Source of the DNA: Dryococelus australis
Lineage: Eukaryota; Arthropoda; Insecta; Phasmatodea; Phasmatidae
Reading direction: 5' to 3'
Assembly: GCA_029891345.1 (NCBI GenBank)
Contig: CM056995.1
Location: forward strand, 212,177,047-212,241,046
DNA length: 64,000 bases
Shown here: positions 1 through 10,699 of the stretch, piece by piece
How the letters are laid out: each line of letters starts with the position of its first letter
How positions within the stretch are numbered: the stretch's first letter is position 1
Notes under the pieces: model-generated
What the model was told of the DNA's origin: nothing
Seen by the model: the letters and a program-made list of their open reading frames with translations, nothing else
Databases searched by the model: none
Translations under genes and position numbers: made by a program

Positions 1-520
1 ACACCGACTTTGCATAAAGTATTAGAGCATAGTGTAGTTATCATGAAACATTGTCTTTTGCCAATGGGCCAGTTGTTTGAAGAGGCTCAGGAAACAAGAA
101 ATTAAGATGTCGGAAATCCTTGTGAGTTCTTCTGCCGAAAATCAAGTAGAAGTTTAAATATCAGTGATTTGCTATGTGGTTTTATTGTCGTCATATCCGG
201 TAATTACCCAAATTATGGACAATGAACGTTCGGGAAATTCACCCCGAAATTATAAGTTACTTGGAGTACTTACTCATTTCTGTTGAATCTGTAGTTGACA
301 GTGAATATGACAAAAGTGACCTGGAAGACAGCTGTGAAGACACGTAGTCTGGTAAAGTTTTTTAATTACCGTGTAGATTTTATTCACTTTTTGTATTACT
401 GAAATATTTGTATAACAATTATAGCTTCATACAGTGGGACATTGCAACACGTGCCCTTCTTCCTGTTGTAAGAACCCACTTACTAGTTCTGTCACAGTTA
501 CTGAAGTTCACCTTATGAGG
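1..520. other. anonymous AT-rich intergenic DNA
   Basis: No open frame of gene-like length, no recognisable repeat end and no RNA gene is visible here. The sequence is AT-rich with short simple tracts. I see nothing that can be annotated. Confidence 0.6.
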
Positions 521-744
521 AGGCAAGCGGGGTTATAGGGGGTTTGACTCACTGGTAACTGAATAAGTAAGAGAGATTATAAATAAATATATATTATCTG
601 AATGAAACAACAATTACTATAATTCACAACACATTTACTTTACACTGATTAACAGGAAGAAGTTATTATAGTGATTTACACTAAGACTTATCACTGACAT
701 TAAGGATGCAGATAGAATTAACTGCAATGGGAATGGGGTCTATG

Positions 745-1049
745 ACTCGATACCAGCATTGATCCCTACCGCTACGCGAATTATGCTCACCCTAACTCCT
801 GGACGGCTGGCCTCGGAACTCTCTGGCCAGTAGTAGGTTGGTGCCCTCGTCTTCAGCCTCAATCTCAAACTCAATACAAGTCGTGGTCTCGTCTCCTTCT
901 GGGAAGAAAAAAAAAGGGGGGGGGAGGTGGCACCGCCCTGCGGAGTCTCTTATATAGCCGGGCGAAGTAGGGCGTATTTACAAAACAAACGTGCCCGGCT
1001 ACCATCTATACTTCGCCCGACCTTAGGCGGTGAAGCGCCGCCACATGAC
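745..1049 (-). mobile_element. possible solo LTR or TATA promoter block
   Basis: Read on the minus strand, this block has a good TATA box (CTATATAA, complement of 950-957) followed by GC-rich sequence and a C/T-rich tract, as in LTR or RNA polymerase II core promoters. The minus-strand start TGTAGCG fits the TG start of an LTR. The five bases CTATG occur on both sides (740-744 and 1050-1054) and could be a target duplication. Against this, the other end does not read CA, so the boundary is uncertain. An 11-bp perfect inverted repeat (CGGGCGAAGTA, 959-969 with 1009-1019) lies just upstream of the TATA box. A host promoter is an alternative, but no coding exon follows. No partner LTR is visible in the window. 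Confidence 0.3.
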
Positions 1050-1059
1050 GCTACACTAT

Positions 1060-2379
1060 GCGTAAGTATCAATACATGTTCATAAGTAGTTGAATACAAA
1101 AATTAAAAATCTTACTCGATCCTCATACAAATACAGATTACAGATTTATATTTAAATAATCTATATGAGAATAAATAATATGTATATTATATATCAAAAC
1201 AGTTTATATATATAAGATAAACCGATTATTTATTGTTCGTTTGTTCAAAATGTGCACATAAAAATAAATAAATAGTTAAAGAATATACTAAATAATGTGT
1301 ATAGAAAATATAATATTATGACAAAAAGAGTGGACGTATTGATGAATTCTTGTGGTACACATCATGCCACCCGTAATTCTGAAGGAGTTTCTGGAAATTC
1401 TGTGTTATTGTTTTTATTGATTGCTAGATGATAACATATTTTTTTTTTTATATTCTTCCATGACGGTGAGACAAATTTTACGAGAAGCGCCTGTATTGTT
1501 TTCAAATCCCACCCCATTCCCATAAATAATTTACCCCTCAATAATTTACACAAAGTTCTGATTTCAGTTGGTTTTTATTCATGTGATGTATAAGTGTGCC
1601 AAATATGAAGTAGGCGTCGCAGTTAGGAGAGTCAGGAAGGATTTTTGGCCCCATGAGTAGTGAATCCAGCCCATTGTGCGCCGTAACGAGTAACTACGTT
1701 CACAGCACGAGACTCGGCTACACAACAGACAGTTATTTTACAGCGGAGGTGAAGTTTTGTTAGATGGTTAGTACTGATTGAGGGTTGCATAGATACGGAA
1801 AAATAGGCGCGGGCAACTCAACCTGTATATTTAGGCATAAAAATTTCGTTTTAGTTTTAAATCACAAATTCAATCATTACAAATTTTCTATAATAAGTAT
1901 AAAAATGCCAAAATTGAAACCATGTATGATTTTTTTTTTTGTTGTTAGCGTAGTTACAATCGTAGTGTTTTAAAAAATTGCCACGGTCTACTTCGCTCGT
2001 TATGTTTCTTCCGGAAAAAAAAAAAATAACGCCAGGTCACTATATTTTGCGCTGATATTTTTAAAAGTAGCAATAAAATACCTACGTTTCTATCAATGCT
2101 ACCTAAAAATGTAATTAATCCACTAATATACATGTAATATAAAATGTCATACAACATATTAGGTTATCGCCACATTTTAACTGCGGACCCTTTCTGACTA
2201 GCCGTCGAAAACACGATGCATCTCTCACCGTTTTGTTTAGTCATATTGAATACGAAATATATACTACATTTATAGAAAATATTAACGTTAAAAATTCATT
2301 GAATCAAAATTATAATGGTTTAAACTTTATCACCGTGTCGAATATTAATGGTATATGAGTTACTTAAAAACCGGTGAAA
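1060..2379. other. anonymous AT-rich intergenic DNA
   Basis: AT-rich sequence with short poly-T and poly-A runs and only trivial ORFs. No repeat family that I can match elsewhere in the window and no RNA gene is visible. Confidence 0.55.
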
Positions 2380-2440
2380 ATATTACTCTTCGGGTGATTT
2401 TTCAAAGGTTTGTTTCGAAAAAGTGTGAATAAACAATGAA
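2380..2440 (+). repeat. short fragment of palindromic-element arm
   Basis: A stretch with GATTTTTCAAAGGTTTG followed by an AAAAAG...GAATAAAC block matches the inner part of the left arm of the palindromic element near 7225-7275. It is probably a small decayed copy of that family. The match is short and was judged by eye. Confidence 0.35.
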
Positions 2441-2599
2441 TGTGCTTCTCTGAGAAGTCATCATTCCCTTCGAGTTCGGACACACGTGTTTTATTTTTCT
2501 TCAATTACGTCTCCAGTTTTATTACCAAATGTACCGCGACTACAGGCGATAAAACGTTTCGCTTTTCCAATTACTTGCAGGAAAACCAAATGCATTTAC

Positions 2600-2930
2600 G
2601 GTCCTTGCCTCGTCTTCCGCTGTTTATGTAAAACAGCTCTCCCCTCTGTTATCGAATTGTTTGGTAAAAGTTCCTGCAGAAGTTCTACTACCGGTGCTCT
2701 GGCGGCGAAAACATCTGCGCACTCGCAAAGCACTGGAACGAAACGCATCCGAGAAGGAAAATGCAATAAGGGGGGAGGGGGAGGGGGGATAGCCCGTTCC
2801 TCTCTCGCATGCAATACAGTTTCCATCTCCGAGTGAAGAGGTTGCCGCGCTGGCACTCCATTACTTGGAGGGAGACTTGAGGCTCGTGCTCTCACCCTTC
2901 CGGGCGAATGCTGTCCTGTGTTACGCTGGC
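2600..2930. other. GC-rich, CpG-containing segment
   Basis: GC content is clearly above the surroundings, with several CG dinucleotides and a poly-G run near 2770. Two overlapping open frames on opposite strands (about 116 and 99 codons) cross it, but neither shows a recognisable domain. Overlapping open frames on both strands are expected by chance where AT-rich stop codons are scarce. It could be a CpG island or part of an unknown repeat. Confidence 0.3.
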
Positions 2931-2949
2931 TTCACTATTGAAAGCCTAA

Positions 2950-3646
2950 AGACCCTGTCACACTGTCAAATTTTCGCCTTCAACTACATTTGACGGTAAA
3001 ATATGAAGACAAATTACGCCCATCAAATTTTTACTTCCAACAAATTGCATCAAATAATCTCGAACTTGTTCGAAAATGTGTCACACTGTCAAATTCTTTC
3101 ACTGGGATAATCTAATTTGGATTAAGTATTATTGAAACATTATTTTTTTTAGCAAGATATTCCTTTTGTATTTATATACAGGCCATTACAGGAAGAAATA
3201 TAACAATTGTTATAATTTATTTTCGCTTCTATACTTAATTCACATTTTATTTATCAGAATTTTCCTGCACAATGAAATTTAATGCCTATGACTTTGTAAT
3301 ATTATGTGCAATAATCACTTAAAATAGCATTCATGGTCATATAGTTTATACAGAAAATAATTATCGTCATAACCTACCTCGATTCCAGCAATTTTCGTTA
3401 TTTTAAAGCTTCGTGGCGTCAATTTTTGTCGTGCACTATTATCATTGACTGAGACCGTCAAACATCAAAGAAACTTTATAACCGGTCCAATCTTCAAATG
3501 TTTGATGTAAACTGAAGTCATACAACTTCCTCAGGCAAATATGGTGGCGTTTATGACGTTCCGATGACTTCATAACTGTCCATCTTTATTTGACCAAACT
3601 TATTGGAAGCAGTTTGACAGAAAACATTGTCAGTGTGACAGGGGCT
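2950..3646. mobile_element. PIF/Harbinger-like MITE
   Basis: A non-autonomous DNA transposon of about 697 bp. The left end reads AGACCCTGTCACACTG and the complement of the right end reads AGCCCCTGTCACACTG, so the terminal inverted repeats match at 14 of 16 bases. It is flanked on both sides by TAA (2947-2949 and 3647-3649). A 3-bp T-A-rich duplication is the hallmark of the PIF/Harbinger superfamily. A second internal CACACTGTCAAATT motif follows the left end. No transposase frame is present, so mobility would have depended on an autonomous relative. Superfamily assignment rests on the duplication length only. Confidence 0.65.
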
Positions 3647-3733
3647 TAACACCAACCATAAAATACGTCATGTGCATAATCATGGAGAGCTGCGACTTGG
3701 AACATATCGATTCCAGAACTGCGCAAGATAATT

Positions 3734-4253
3734 CCGGAATCGCATAACCCCGACAAGCAAGACACGACAGCCCCGACACGACACTTAAAACTAAGCAGCC
3801 AATGATACACAAGGTATATCTGAAGTAAGCCTCTGTCGTCTGACCAGCTATTTTGGACTAGAAAAGATTTCTATTTTAGTTGTGTGGTTTGGCACGACGC
3901 TCAGAGTGTACAACCTAGTAAAATGAAATTGTGATGCAAGCTTTCCATACAATAGCAAATACGCAGCTTAAAATAAAAACAATATTGATAATTACATTTT
4001 TTAAATCTTAAAAATAATAATTTTACCTTTGGATGCATTAGCGATAACACTTTGTCACCATCATGTATTCAAAATTTCCCTTTGAAACTAGCATAGGCTA
4101 TCAGCGCCTTCTAAATAGTTAAATAGAGAGCGGTGTGTCGGTTCTGTCGTGTCGTGCTGCAAATTAAGCAGTCACAGTGAAACTTTAATTGTCGTGTCAT
4201 TGCTGCTGTTTTTGTCGTGTCGTGTTGGGTTTATCACAGCTGTGTGATTCCTG
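3734..4253 (+). mobile_element. CGTGTCGTG-rich MITE, copy 1
   Basis: About 520 bp with inverted ends: CCGGAATCGCA on the left, and the complement of the right end reads CAGGAATCACA. Next to each end lie runs of the words CGACACGAC or GTCGTGTCGTG, giving GC-rich CpG-rich shoulders around an AT-rich core. The core (TTTCCATACAATAGCAAATA, AAGCTGCG-like and CTATTTAG-like words) recurs in opposite orientation in the copy at 17597-18104, which proves a dispersed family. No coding capacity is present. The target duplication is unclear, so the superfamily is not assigned. Confidence 0.6.
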
Positions 4254-4709
4254 CTTTAGTCGTGTGCGTGAGAGGTCCTATCGTAGTGCTTAAGAGGAAT
4301 GGTGGCATTTAATTTACTATGCAGGCACATGGGGCCACAGCCAAGCCGAGCAGAGAATCAAATTTGAACGAATTATGTTTTATGATATATAAATTTACAG
4401 AACATACAGGTGAAAGTGTACCAGCAGAAAGTTTTAAAAACTATCCACGGTTTAAAAAATGCAACAATTGAAAGATTTTGTCTATTTTCAAAACTAAATC
4501 TGTTACAGAAATCCATTTTGATGTTTGTAAATACAGCAAAAAACGTATAACATTATTTACCAACACTGCCAGCTAACGTCAGACTTGTAGACAAATTTAA
4601 TTGGTTAAAAATAACGCATACGAATTCAATTGTGAATCAGTATTACACAAGGTTTTAGGTCATGCGAATTACCTATTGTTATGTTCTGTACTCGGTTCAT
4701 ATGGTTTTA

Positions 4710-4943
4710 GGTTGTTCACGGTAAAGTGAGCACTTTTTAAGTCCCTCCCAACAGGGATTAACGACTAAAGAATATATCTTATTGTGGCCTTAGGTGTTAA
4801 CTTTTGAGAGTGGTGAAATGTATACACTATGTTTATTGGTCACATTGCAATGTTTATATTAAAAATCAGCAGGGAGATAAAAATTGGGTGAAAGTAAAAA
4901 TTTTAATGGGGCTTAAAAATTGCTCACTTTAATGTGAACAGCC
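4710..4943 (+). mobile_element. TA-flanked MITE, subfamily I
   Basis: A 234-bp element with TIRs of the form GGCTGTTCAC...GTGAACAGCC, flanked by TA on both sides (4708-4709 and 4944-4945). TA duplications and this size fit a Tc1/mariner-type MITE. The interior carries the subfamily I words CTTAG-ACGTTAACTT and GTGTTTATT. The left end is slightly mutated to GGTTGTTCAC. It is used here as the orientation reference for subfamily I. Confidence 0.7.
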
Positions 4944-4948
4944 TATAC

Positions 4949-5460
4949 GTGTCGGTGGTCCACCCCGCGCGAGTGGGCGAAGAGGAGGACAGAGAGTCGT
5001 TATATGATAGCAGCGGCAGCGCGAGCGATGACCAGTTGGCCGCGTATATATCAGTTACAAAAAGCGAGCCGACACGATAATCTCTCATGTGACGCACGCT
5101 GTCGACCCTGGTGGTATTGATTTCTGTGCATATTTGAAGAATGCTCTTGATTACTGACCTCGTTCTCTCAGCGTGACTTAGGGTACGTCAAATCTTCCAG
5201 ACGGTCAGGGCAATACTATAAATATCGCGCCAGGCCTCCAGGCTGGGAGTTTAGTTGAGTTATGTTTGTGTTGATGAGTGAATGAGTAGGTGAGTTCCGA
5301 GCGATAGAAGAACGAGCGGCGAGAGAAGTGACCGGCGGAAGGGAAGTTTACGACTGCGAGTATCGAGCAGTGAAGGACACGGCTGACAGGCTGGACTATT
5401 GGACTTGATGCTTGAGTGAAATGCATTATATACGATGGCAATACATAGACTGAACACGTG
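4949..5460 (+). mobile_element. possible solo LTR or promoter block
   Basis: A GC-richer block with purine-rich CGAGAG/GCGAGCG runs, a TATA box (TATAAATA, 5217-5224) and an initiator-like TTAGTTG about 30 bases further on. That is the arrangement of an LTR U3-R region or of a polymerase II promoter. The word ACGTG occurs just before the start and again just after 5455, but the ends do not read TG...CA, so boundaries are unsure. No exon or splice donor can be tied to it, which makes an LTR relic somewhat more likely than a host promoter. Confidence 0.3.
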
Positions 5461-6259
5461 TTAGTAATAAGTCAGTGATATTTCACTTTTTTTAAATTTG
5501 GTTATCTGAAAGAGCTTTCGAAAAGTGCAACCTTAATGCAGTCATTAGTTGTCAAATCATTATAGTTTTAAAATATAACACTCTGAAGTCTTAATTTCCC
5601 GAATTATGCAGCATACTAGGCTTTGCTCCTAGATATTTTTTTCCCAGTCAAATTGCATTTAATGCAATCTGTATAGTGTGCAGAAGATACTGATTCAGTA
5701 TGAGAGCGATTTATAAACAGGTTTGCGAATTTTGTTGAAAATAGAGGTCAGACTTGTCGTAAATATATTTTTGTTCATTTAAGCGAAACTGTTAACATTC
5801 ATTTAATAAATAGTTTAAACCATAAACAGTAGAGGAAAAGTTGTCTTAGTTCCTTTTGCAGCATCCCGCTCTTAGATTTTAATTCAACGCTTTGAACCCG
5901 ACTATAACACTCTTGAGTCGAATTTGATTGTTATATTTTGAAAACTGTAATGAATTGGTACAACTAACAACTGCATTAAGGGGACACTTCTCGAAATCTC
6001 TCTCAGAAAACCAAATTCAGAAATATATATATATATATAAAACTAAGTTGACTCGAACCTACAGGGACAATTAAGAAGAACGTTAATCAGAGATGAAATA
6101 TGCATTAAATAATGCGCTCACTATTTAATAAAAAGAGTAGAAATGGATACAGGTATTTTAGTGTTTTAAAAACAGTCGCGTGAATAAATAAGAAATCAAA
6201 TTTACTTCCTTTATTTAAATTTTTTTAAAGATCTCTATCCCTCACGGACTCAGATACGC
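5461..6259. other. anonymous AT-rich intergenic DNA
   Basis: AT-rich, with a short TA microsatellite near 6025. No gene, repeat end or RNA gene is recognised. Confidence 0.55.
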
Positions 6260-6880
6260 CCTTCAGCCGTAACATGTAACAATATATTTCGTTAAAGTGA
6301 ATTCACTATTACGCGCAACGACCCAGTACCGCAGTAAAACAACACAAGTTACGTATGAAGGGGGGAACGGAAAAACTTGTCGGGCTGAGAGTTCCAAGTT
6401 TACTCGTCCCTCTCCCCGATCCGACATCCACTCGGATCCATCCTCGATCCTCCATGCCTCTCGTTTTTCTTGGGCCGCCTTTCTCTGTCCGCATTTCACC
6501 GGAAGACTGCGCGATGTTCGAGTAATGGGAATTCCTCTCCGCTACCCTCTCCGGCGCTGTCCAGAGGCCGCGCAGAGAAAACAGCGGCCAACAATTCCTT
6601 CTGTCCACCGCAGCCTCCCCCCAACACCCATCTCTCGCACGTCGGCGGGCGAGACGAAAATCATTAGCCAGAGTGTTGTGGGATTGCTTCACAACCCTCT
6701 TACGTCGACATCGCGGCCTCTCTCCTTCAGTCTCCTCGTCGGCTATACCACTCGCGTTTATCGGGGCGATGCCACTGCTGGCCCGTGCGAAGGTCTCGCG
6801 ACACACACATTGCTCCTTCTCCAGTTCACGTGGTTTTTATCGCAGGGGGCTAACTATCCTGCATACCATGCCTATAGTTG
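6260..6880. other. GC-rich block with open frames on both strands
   Basis: The most GC-rich stretch outside the retroelements, pyrimidine-rich on the plus strand (CCTCTC and CCCTCC runs) with many CG dinucleotides. A 194-codon frame (6297-6881, plus) and a 165-codon frame (6309-6806, minus) overlap almost fully. Neither contains a domain, repeat or hydrophobic pattern that I recognise. Overlap of two such frames suggests stop-codon scarcity rather than a gene. It could be a CpG island, a first exon or part of an unknown element. Confidence 0.3.
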
Positions 6881-8310
6881 ATTCACGGCATCTTCGGCCT
6901 TTTCTGAAGCCCTGCTTAAGTTTTACTTCCAGGATATTCCTTAACTAAGTATGGATGGTTGCACCAGAGGGACAACGCACCGGATTCGTGCGCACTCTGT
7001 TGTAACAGTATTTGGTATAAGAACTATTTCTTACTAGGCGCTACCAACACACATATTTTCCTCCTGTTTTTATTAAAATTATTTGTATATGAAGCAATAT
7101 AATTTATAGATAAAATATGAATGACGTTTCAATTTAACAGAAAAAAAATTAACTTTTATGTCAACACAAGTATAAAAATCTTGTGATACATTGCATATGT
7201 TGGAAACATCAAGCACGTAATACATGGGGAGATTTTTCAAAGGTTTGATTTTAAAAAGCCGAATAAACTGCGAATAGACTATAGATGTTTCCTGCTCTTG
7301 AGAGAAATCTGTACAGGCTATTCACAGTAAAATGAGCACTTTTGAAAGCCCTGCTCGATATCTATTTGTATGCACATCGTGTATTCTTCCGCCATATATA
7401 AGATAAACATTGTCATGGGTGTCATCACTTTATTCATGCGTTGATCAAGTGAAACTGTAAAATTATTATAAAAGTAAATATTTAACAACTGTGGTCATTA
7501 TTACATTTCGATACATAAAAAAAATAAACACAAGGGGAAATAAATAATTTGAGTTGTCACAAAAGGTTACCTGACACTTTTTATTCGGCGTTAAGATATG
7601 GAACTACTTCCCATCCATGGTTAGGCTACCAACTCTACTGGACTCAAGCCACTGAGGGCGGCCGTTAAAATATATGCAGGTAGGGGCAGTGAATTTTTTC
7701 TAAGGTTGATTTCAAAAGTGCTCACTTTATCGTGAACAGCTTTTACAAAGAAAACCTAAAAATTAACCCTAGATCACTTCTGTCCAAAGTGACCATTATC
7801 ACCGACGCTTCCAAATCTGACATACAAATTCTCGGGTGGCTTCATTCGTTGCAAATTATACCTGTAACTGTAGCATATTATGCCATGCGATGAAAAATTG
7901 AGAATTAAACTATAGTCTACTCGCTGTTTCTTCACGCATTTTAAATCAAAACATTAAAAAAAAATCCATGTAATAAGTTTTTGGTTGTTTCCTAAATATG
8001 TCATAAAGCGATTTGTACTTGGATAAACATAAAAGCAAATTATGTTTGGTTAAAGTGAACTTTTCCTTATATTCCGTCATAAAATATAATATTTCATTTA
8101 TAACTATAATTAATAAAGACAGAGAGAAAATACATATGTTGGTAATGCCTAGGAAGAAAAATTTCTTATGCAACATATTTCCCTGGGTGCGCACGAATGT
8201 GGTACGTCGGTTCTCTGGTGCAGTTTTCTAAAAATTCTCTGTACTACAGAAGGAGGAATATCCTAGAAGTGGAACTTTAGCAGGGCTTCAGAAAAGTTAT
8301 AAGAAACCGT
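6880..8310. mobile_element. palindromic (foldback-like) element
   Basis: Two arms of roughly 415-430 bp (about 6895-7312 and 7880-8308) are inverted copies of each other, diverged but collinear. Shared words in order, read outward to inward: TTTTCTGAAGCCCTGC, CTTC-AGGATATTCC, TTCGTGCGCAC, ACTAGGC-like, CCAACA-A-ATTTTC, CTTTTATGT, TACATGG and TAGACTATAG. The spacer is almost entirely one TA-flanked MITE (7316-7741). There is no coding capacity. Partial copies of one arm lie near 34420-34610 and 2380-2440, so it is a repeat family. Long arms with no ORF resemble foldback or Mutator-like non-autonomous elements, but no target duplication was found. Confidence 0.6.
7316..7741 (+). mobile_element. 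TA-flanked MITE, subfamily II
   Basis: About 426 bp with ends GGCTATTCAC and GTGAACAGC. The TIRs are those of subfamily I but the interior differs, with TGCACATCGTGTATT near the left and TATATGCAGGTAGGGGCAG near the right. The flanking TA is no longer clean on the right (TTTTA). It sits at the centre of the palindromic element. Orientation reference for subfamily II. Confidence 0.65.
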
Positions 8311-8660
8311 AAATGGAGTATGCATATGCCACTTTGTGCTTTTTCTCTTGTGATTCAGTGCTGATATAACACAATATAACAGATGAGTATTTATTGTATG
8401 TTGTCCGTTAAAACGGTTCTGTTGCTACGTTCTCTAATGTCATCTTATATCTTGCAACCACTGGACGAACATAGCAAAAATTGATGTCTTAAATACATCT
8501 TTATAATCACACTGACATCATAATGGGTTTCTTTATTCTTGCTCCATAATTAAGGTTGTATTGATCACTGAAAACTTCAGTAAAAATGCCTGGAATGGCA
8601 GGTTTATGACACACTATAAATAACGTTCAATTTTTATTTTAACAAACTGCTTGAATGAAT

Positions 8661-8892
8661 AAGTGAAGAGATTTTGGCTGATTTTAACAGCGAGGTCTTC
8701 AGAGCCGATGAGGGTGATTGAGGTGAGTATGGAGAAGCGTCGGAATGAAGGGAGACCCCGAGAAAACCCGCTGACCAACGGCATCGTCCGGCACGATTCC
8801 CATATTCGAAAATCCGGTGACCCCACCGGGGATTGAACCCCGATCATCTTGCTGGGAGGCGAGCGAGCTAACCGCCCGGGCACCGCGGCCGC
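8661..8892 (-). mobile_element. tRNA-derived SINE, family A
   Basis: On the minus strand it starts with a tRNA-like head: GCGGCCGCGGTGCCCGGGCG, then GGTTAGCTCGCTCGCCTCC (A-box region) and GGGTTCAATCCCC (B box). The body follows with ATTTTCGAATATGGGAATCG, CATTCCG and CTCGCTGTTAA, and ends in CCAAAATCTCTTCAC. The same body recurs at 26367-26550 and 55717-55925, so this is a true family. It is close to full length. Such SINEs are transcribed by RNA polymerase III from the internal A and B boxes and moved by a LINE partner. Confidence 0.75.
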
Positions 8893-8899
8893 AAACCAA

Positions 8900-10286
8900 A
8901 CTGTTTGAAAAAATTGTTAACAAAAAAAAAAAAGTTTGCGGCCTCACCAAAATGTTACTAGTGCAGAATAAACAGATATTTTTGACGTAATCAACTGCAG
9001 ATATTTGTAAAGAATATTTCAATTATCACGTCAGTAGCGAAAGCATATTTGCCTGCAAAAGTTTGATGGATTCATATTGCAGTCATCGTTTCCTATACTT
9101 CTTCAGCGTCCGAATAAACGGTCGGTGCAACAGGTTGGGGCTGCCAATTACAGCTGCAATGGCGTTCCATTGTAACACTATACAATATGTATTACGAGCT
9201 GTAGTAAAGAAACGAAGAGTTTACGGACCTACATATTGATATCATGTGTTTTCTTTCTCCAGATGTTAGGAATGTTTCCCCGAATGATTAACATGCAATC
9301 GTGCAACATCCGGTATTCTTTTACCCCAGGTAATTGCCGAAGTCTGGGCATCACATGACGTAACGCCATTATCGCTTACAGAAATACAATTGTCTCTCAG
9401 TTAACAATGTTTTGGGAAGTCGAGAAAAAGAATATTATGCCAGTCCATGGCATCAAATATCTTTATGAAAGTGAAAATTTTCCTACTGGACTAGGACGAT
9501 GGGAATATCGGTTGCATTCTAGTCAATCTGGAGCAAGTGTTTATTCACGACAAAGCGACAATATCAAGTTTTGCACAAATAACACTCTTTTTTAAAGTAT
9601 AGTTTGTAATAAAATTTATGTGACGTTTTACATAGAATAACGTAAAATTCGAAGGACTGTAATTTAGTACAAGGTTTTAAAATAATATACTATTTATTTT
9701 GCGAGGCGGGTTGTGTACATGCGTCTTTGATTTTTAAAGTAGGGCGACTTACTGAGAAATCGTGAGAGAGGGTAAGGTAAACTGTAGGTCTTATATTCTC
9801 ATTGATCAGTTTATATAACAGAACTGAAACGCAACACGAAACCGTACGAATTATTTCTTCATCTCATATGCAGACTTTTTTCGTTTCCGTACCATAACTT
9901 CAGTTTCAGAGAAATTATTTACAATTCGCTAGTGTTGAAGATTTACATTTTACGATTTTATAATGTTTTGTGTACTTAATGTTATTCCGCTTTATATATA
10001 AGACGTAAAAGGCTGGACCCTATTGATATTTGAAAGTTTATATTATGCTCTTTGTGGAAAAAATTTACATCGATAATTTGGATATTATATCTGTACTACA
10101 AAGTAATGCCAATAGTTAAATCAATATAGTAGTATTTATTAAGATTGCACTTCACAAAAACTTAAATGAGCAGGAAACCAAATTAGAGTCTAAGGGGCGT
10201 TTGTGTTCTGTTGTGAAAGGGAGAATGAATAAAGGAAGCTCTGTAAAAACAACGGGGAGAGTGAGCAGCGTGAATTAGTTTGTATA
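8900..10286. other. anonymous AT-rich intergenic DNA
   Basis: Only short chance ORFs, the longest about 107 codons and overlapping the SINE. No repeat seen elsewhere in the window and no RNA gene was recognised. Confidence 0.5.
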
Positions 10287-10688
10287 GGCTGCTCAAAGTA
10301 AGATGAGCAATTTTGAAACTATCCTTTGAAAAATTTCACTTATTTTAACTGACACACTGACTAGTTTGCGCCCAGTGAAGTTGGTAACAACATAGGGAAA
10401 GTAGATATATTACTTAGCATTGTATTAACAGTGTTAGGAAAGCATTAGGATTACTGAAATTATGAATTTCGCTCTCAATATTTTGCTAAGCATGTAAATG
10501 TAAGAATAAGATAACTTGTAATTTATTTACTTTTCTAATAATTTCATAGTTTCACTTGACCGACGCACGAATAAAGTGATCAGGTCATTGACAATGTTAA
10601 TGTTACACGTGGTGGAAGACTACATAACGTTCACACAAGTAGATCTTAACCAGGGTTTTCAAAAGTTCTCAGTTTACTGTGAGCAGCC
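10287..10688 (-). mobile_element. TA-flanked MITE, subfamily II
   Basis: About 402 bp with ends GGCTGCTCAAAG and GAGCAGCC, preceded by TA (10285-10286). The interior is the reverse complement of the 7316 copy, with words such as TTTCACTTGACCGACGCA shared with the 54685 copy. The right TA has changed to TTTTA. Confidence 0.65.
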
Positions 10689-10699
10689 TTTTAAACTTG

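Noticed and set aside
6297..6881. A 194-codon plus-strand frame as a host gene
   Set aside because: An equally open frame lies on the other strand, there is no domain, and the composition (C/T-rich, CpG-rich) explains the lack of stops.
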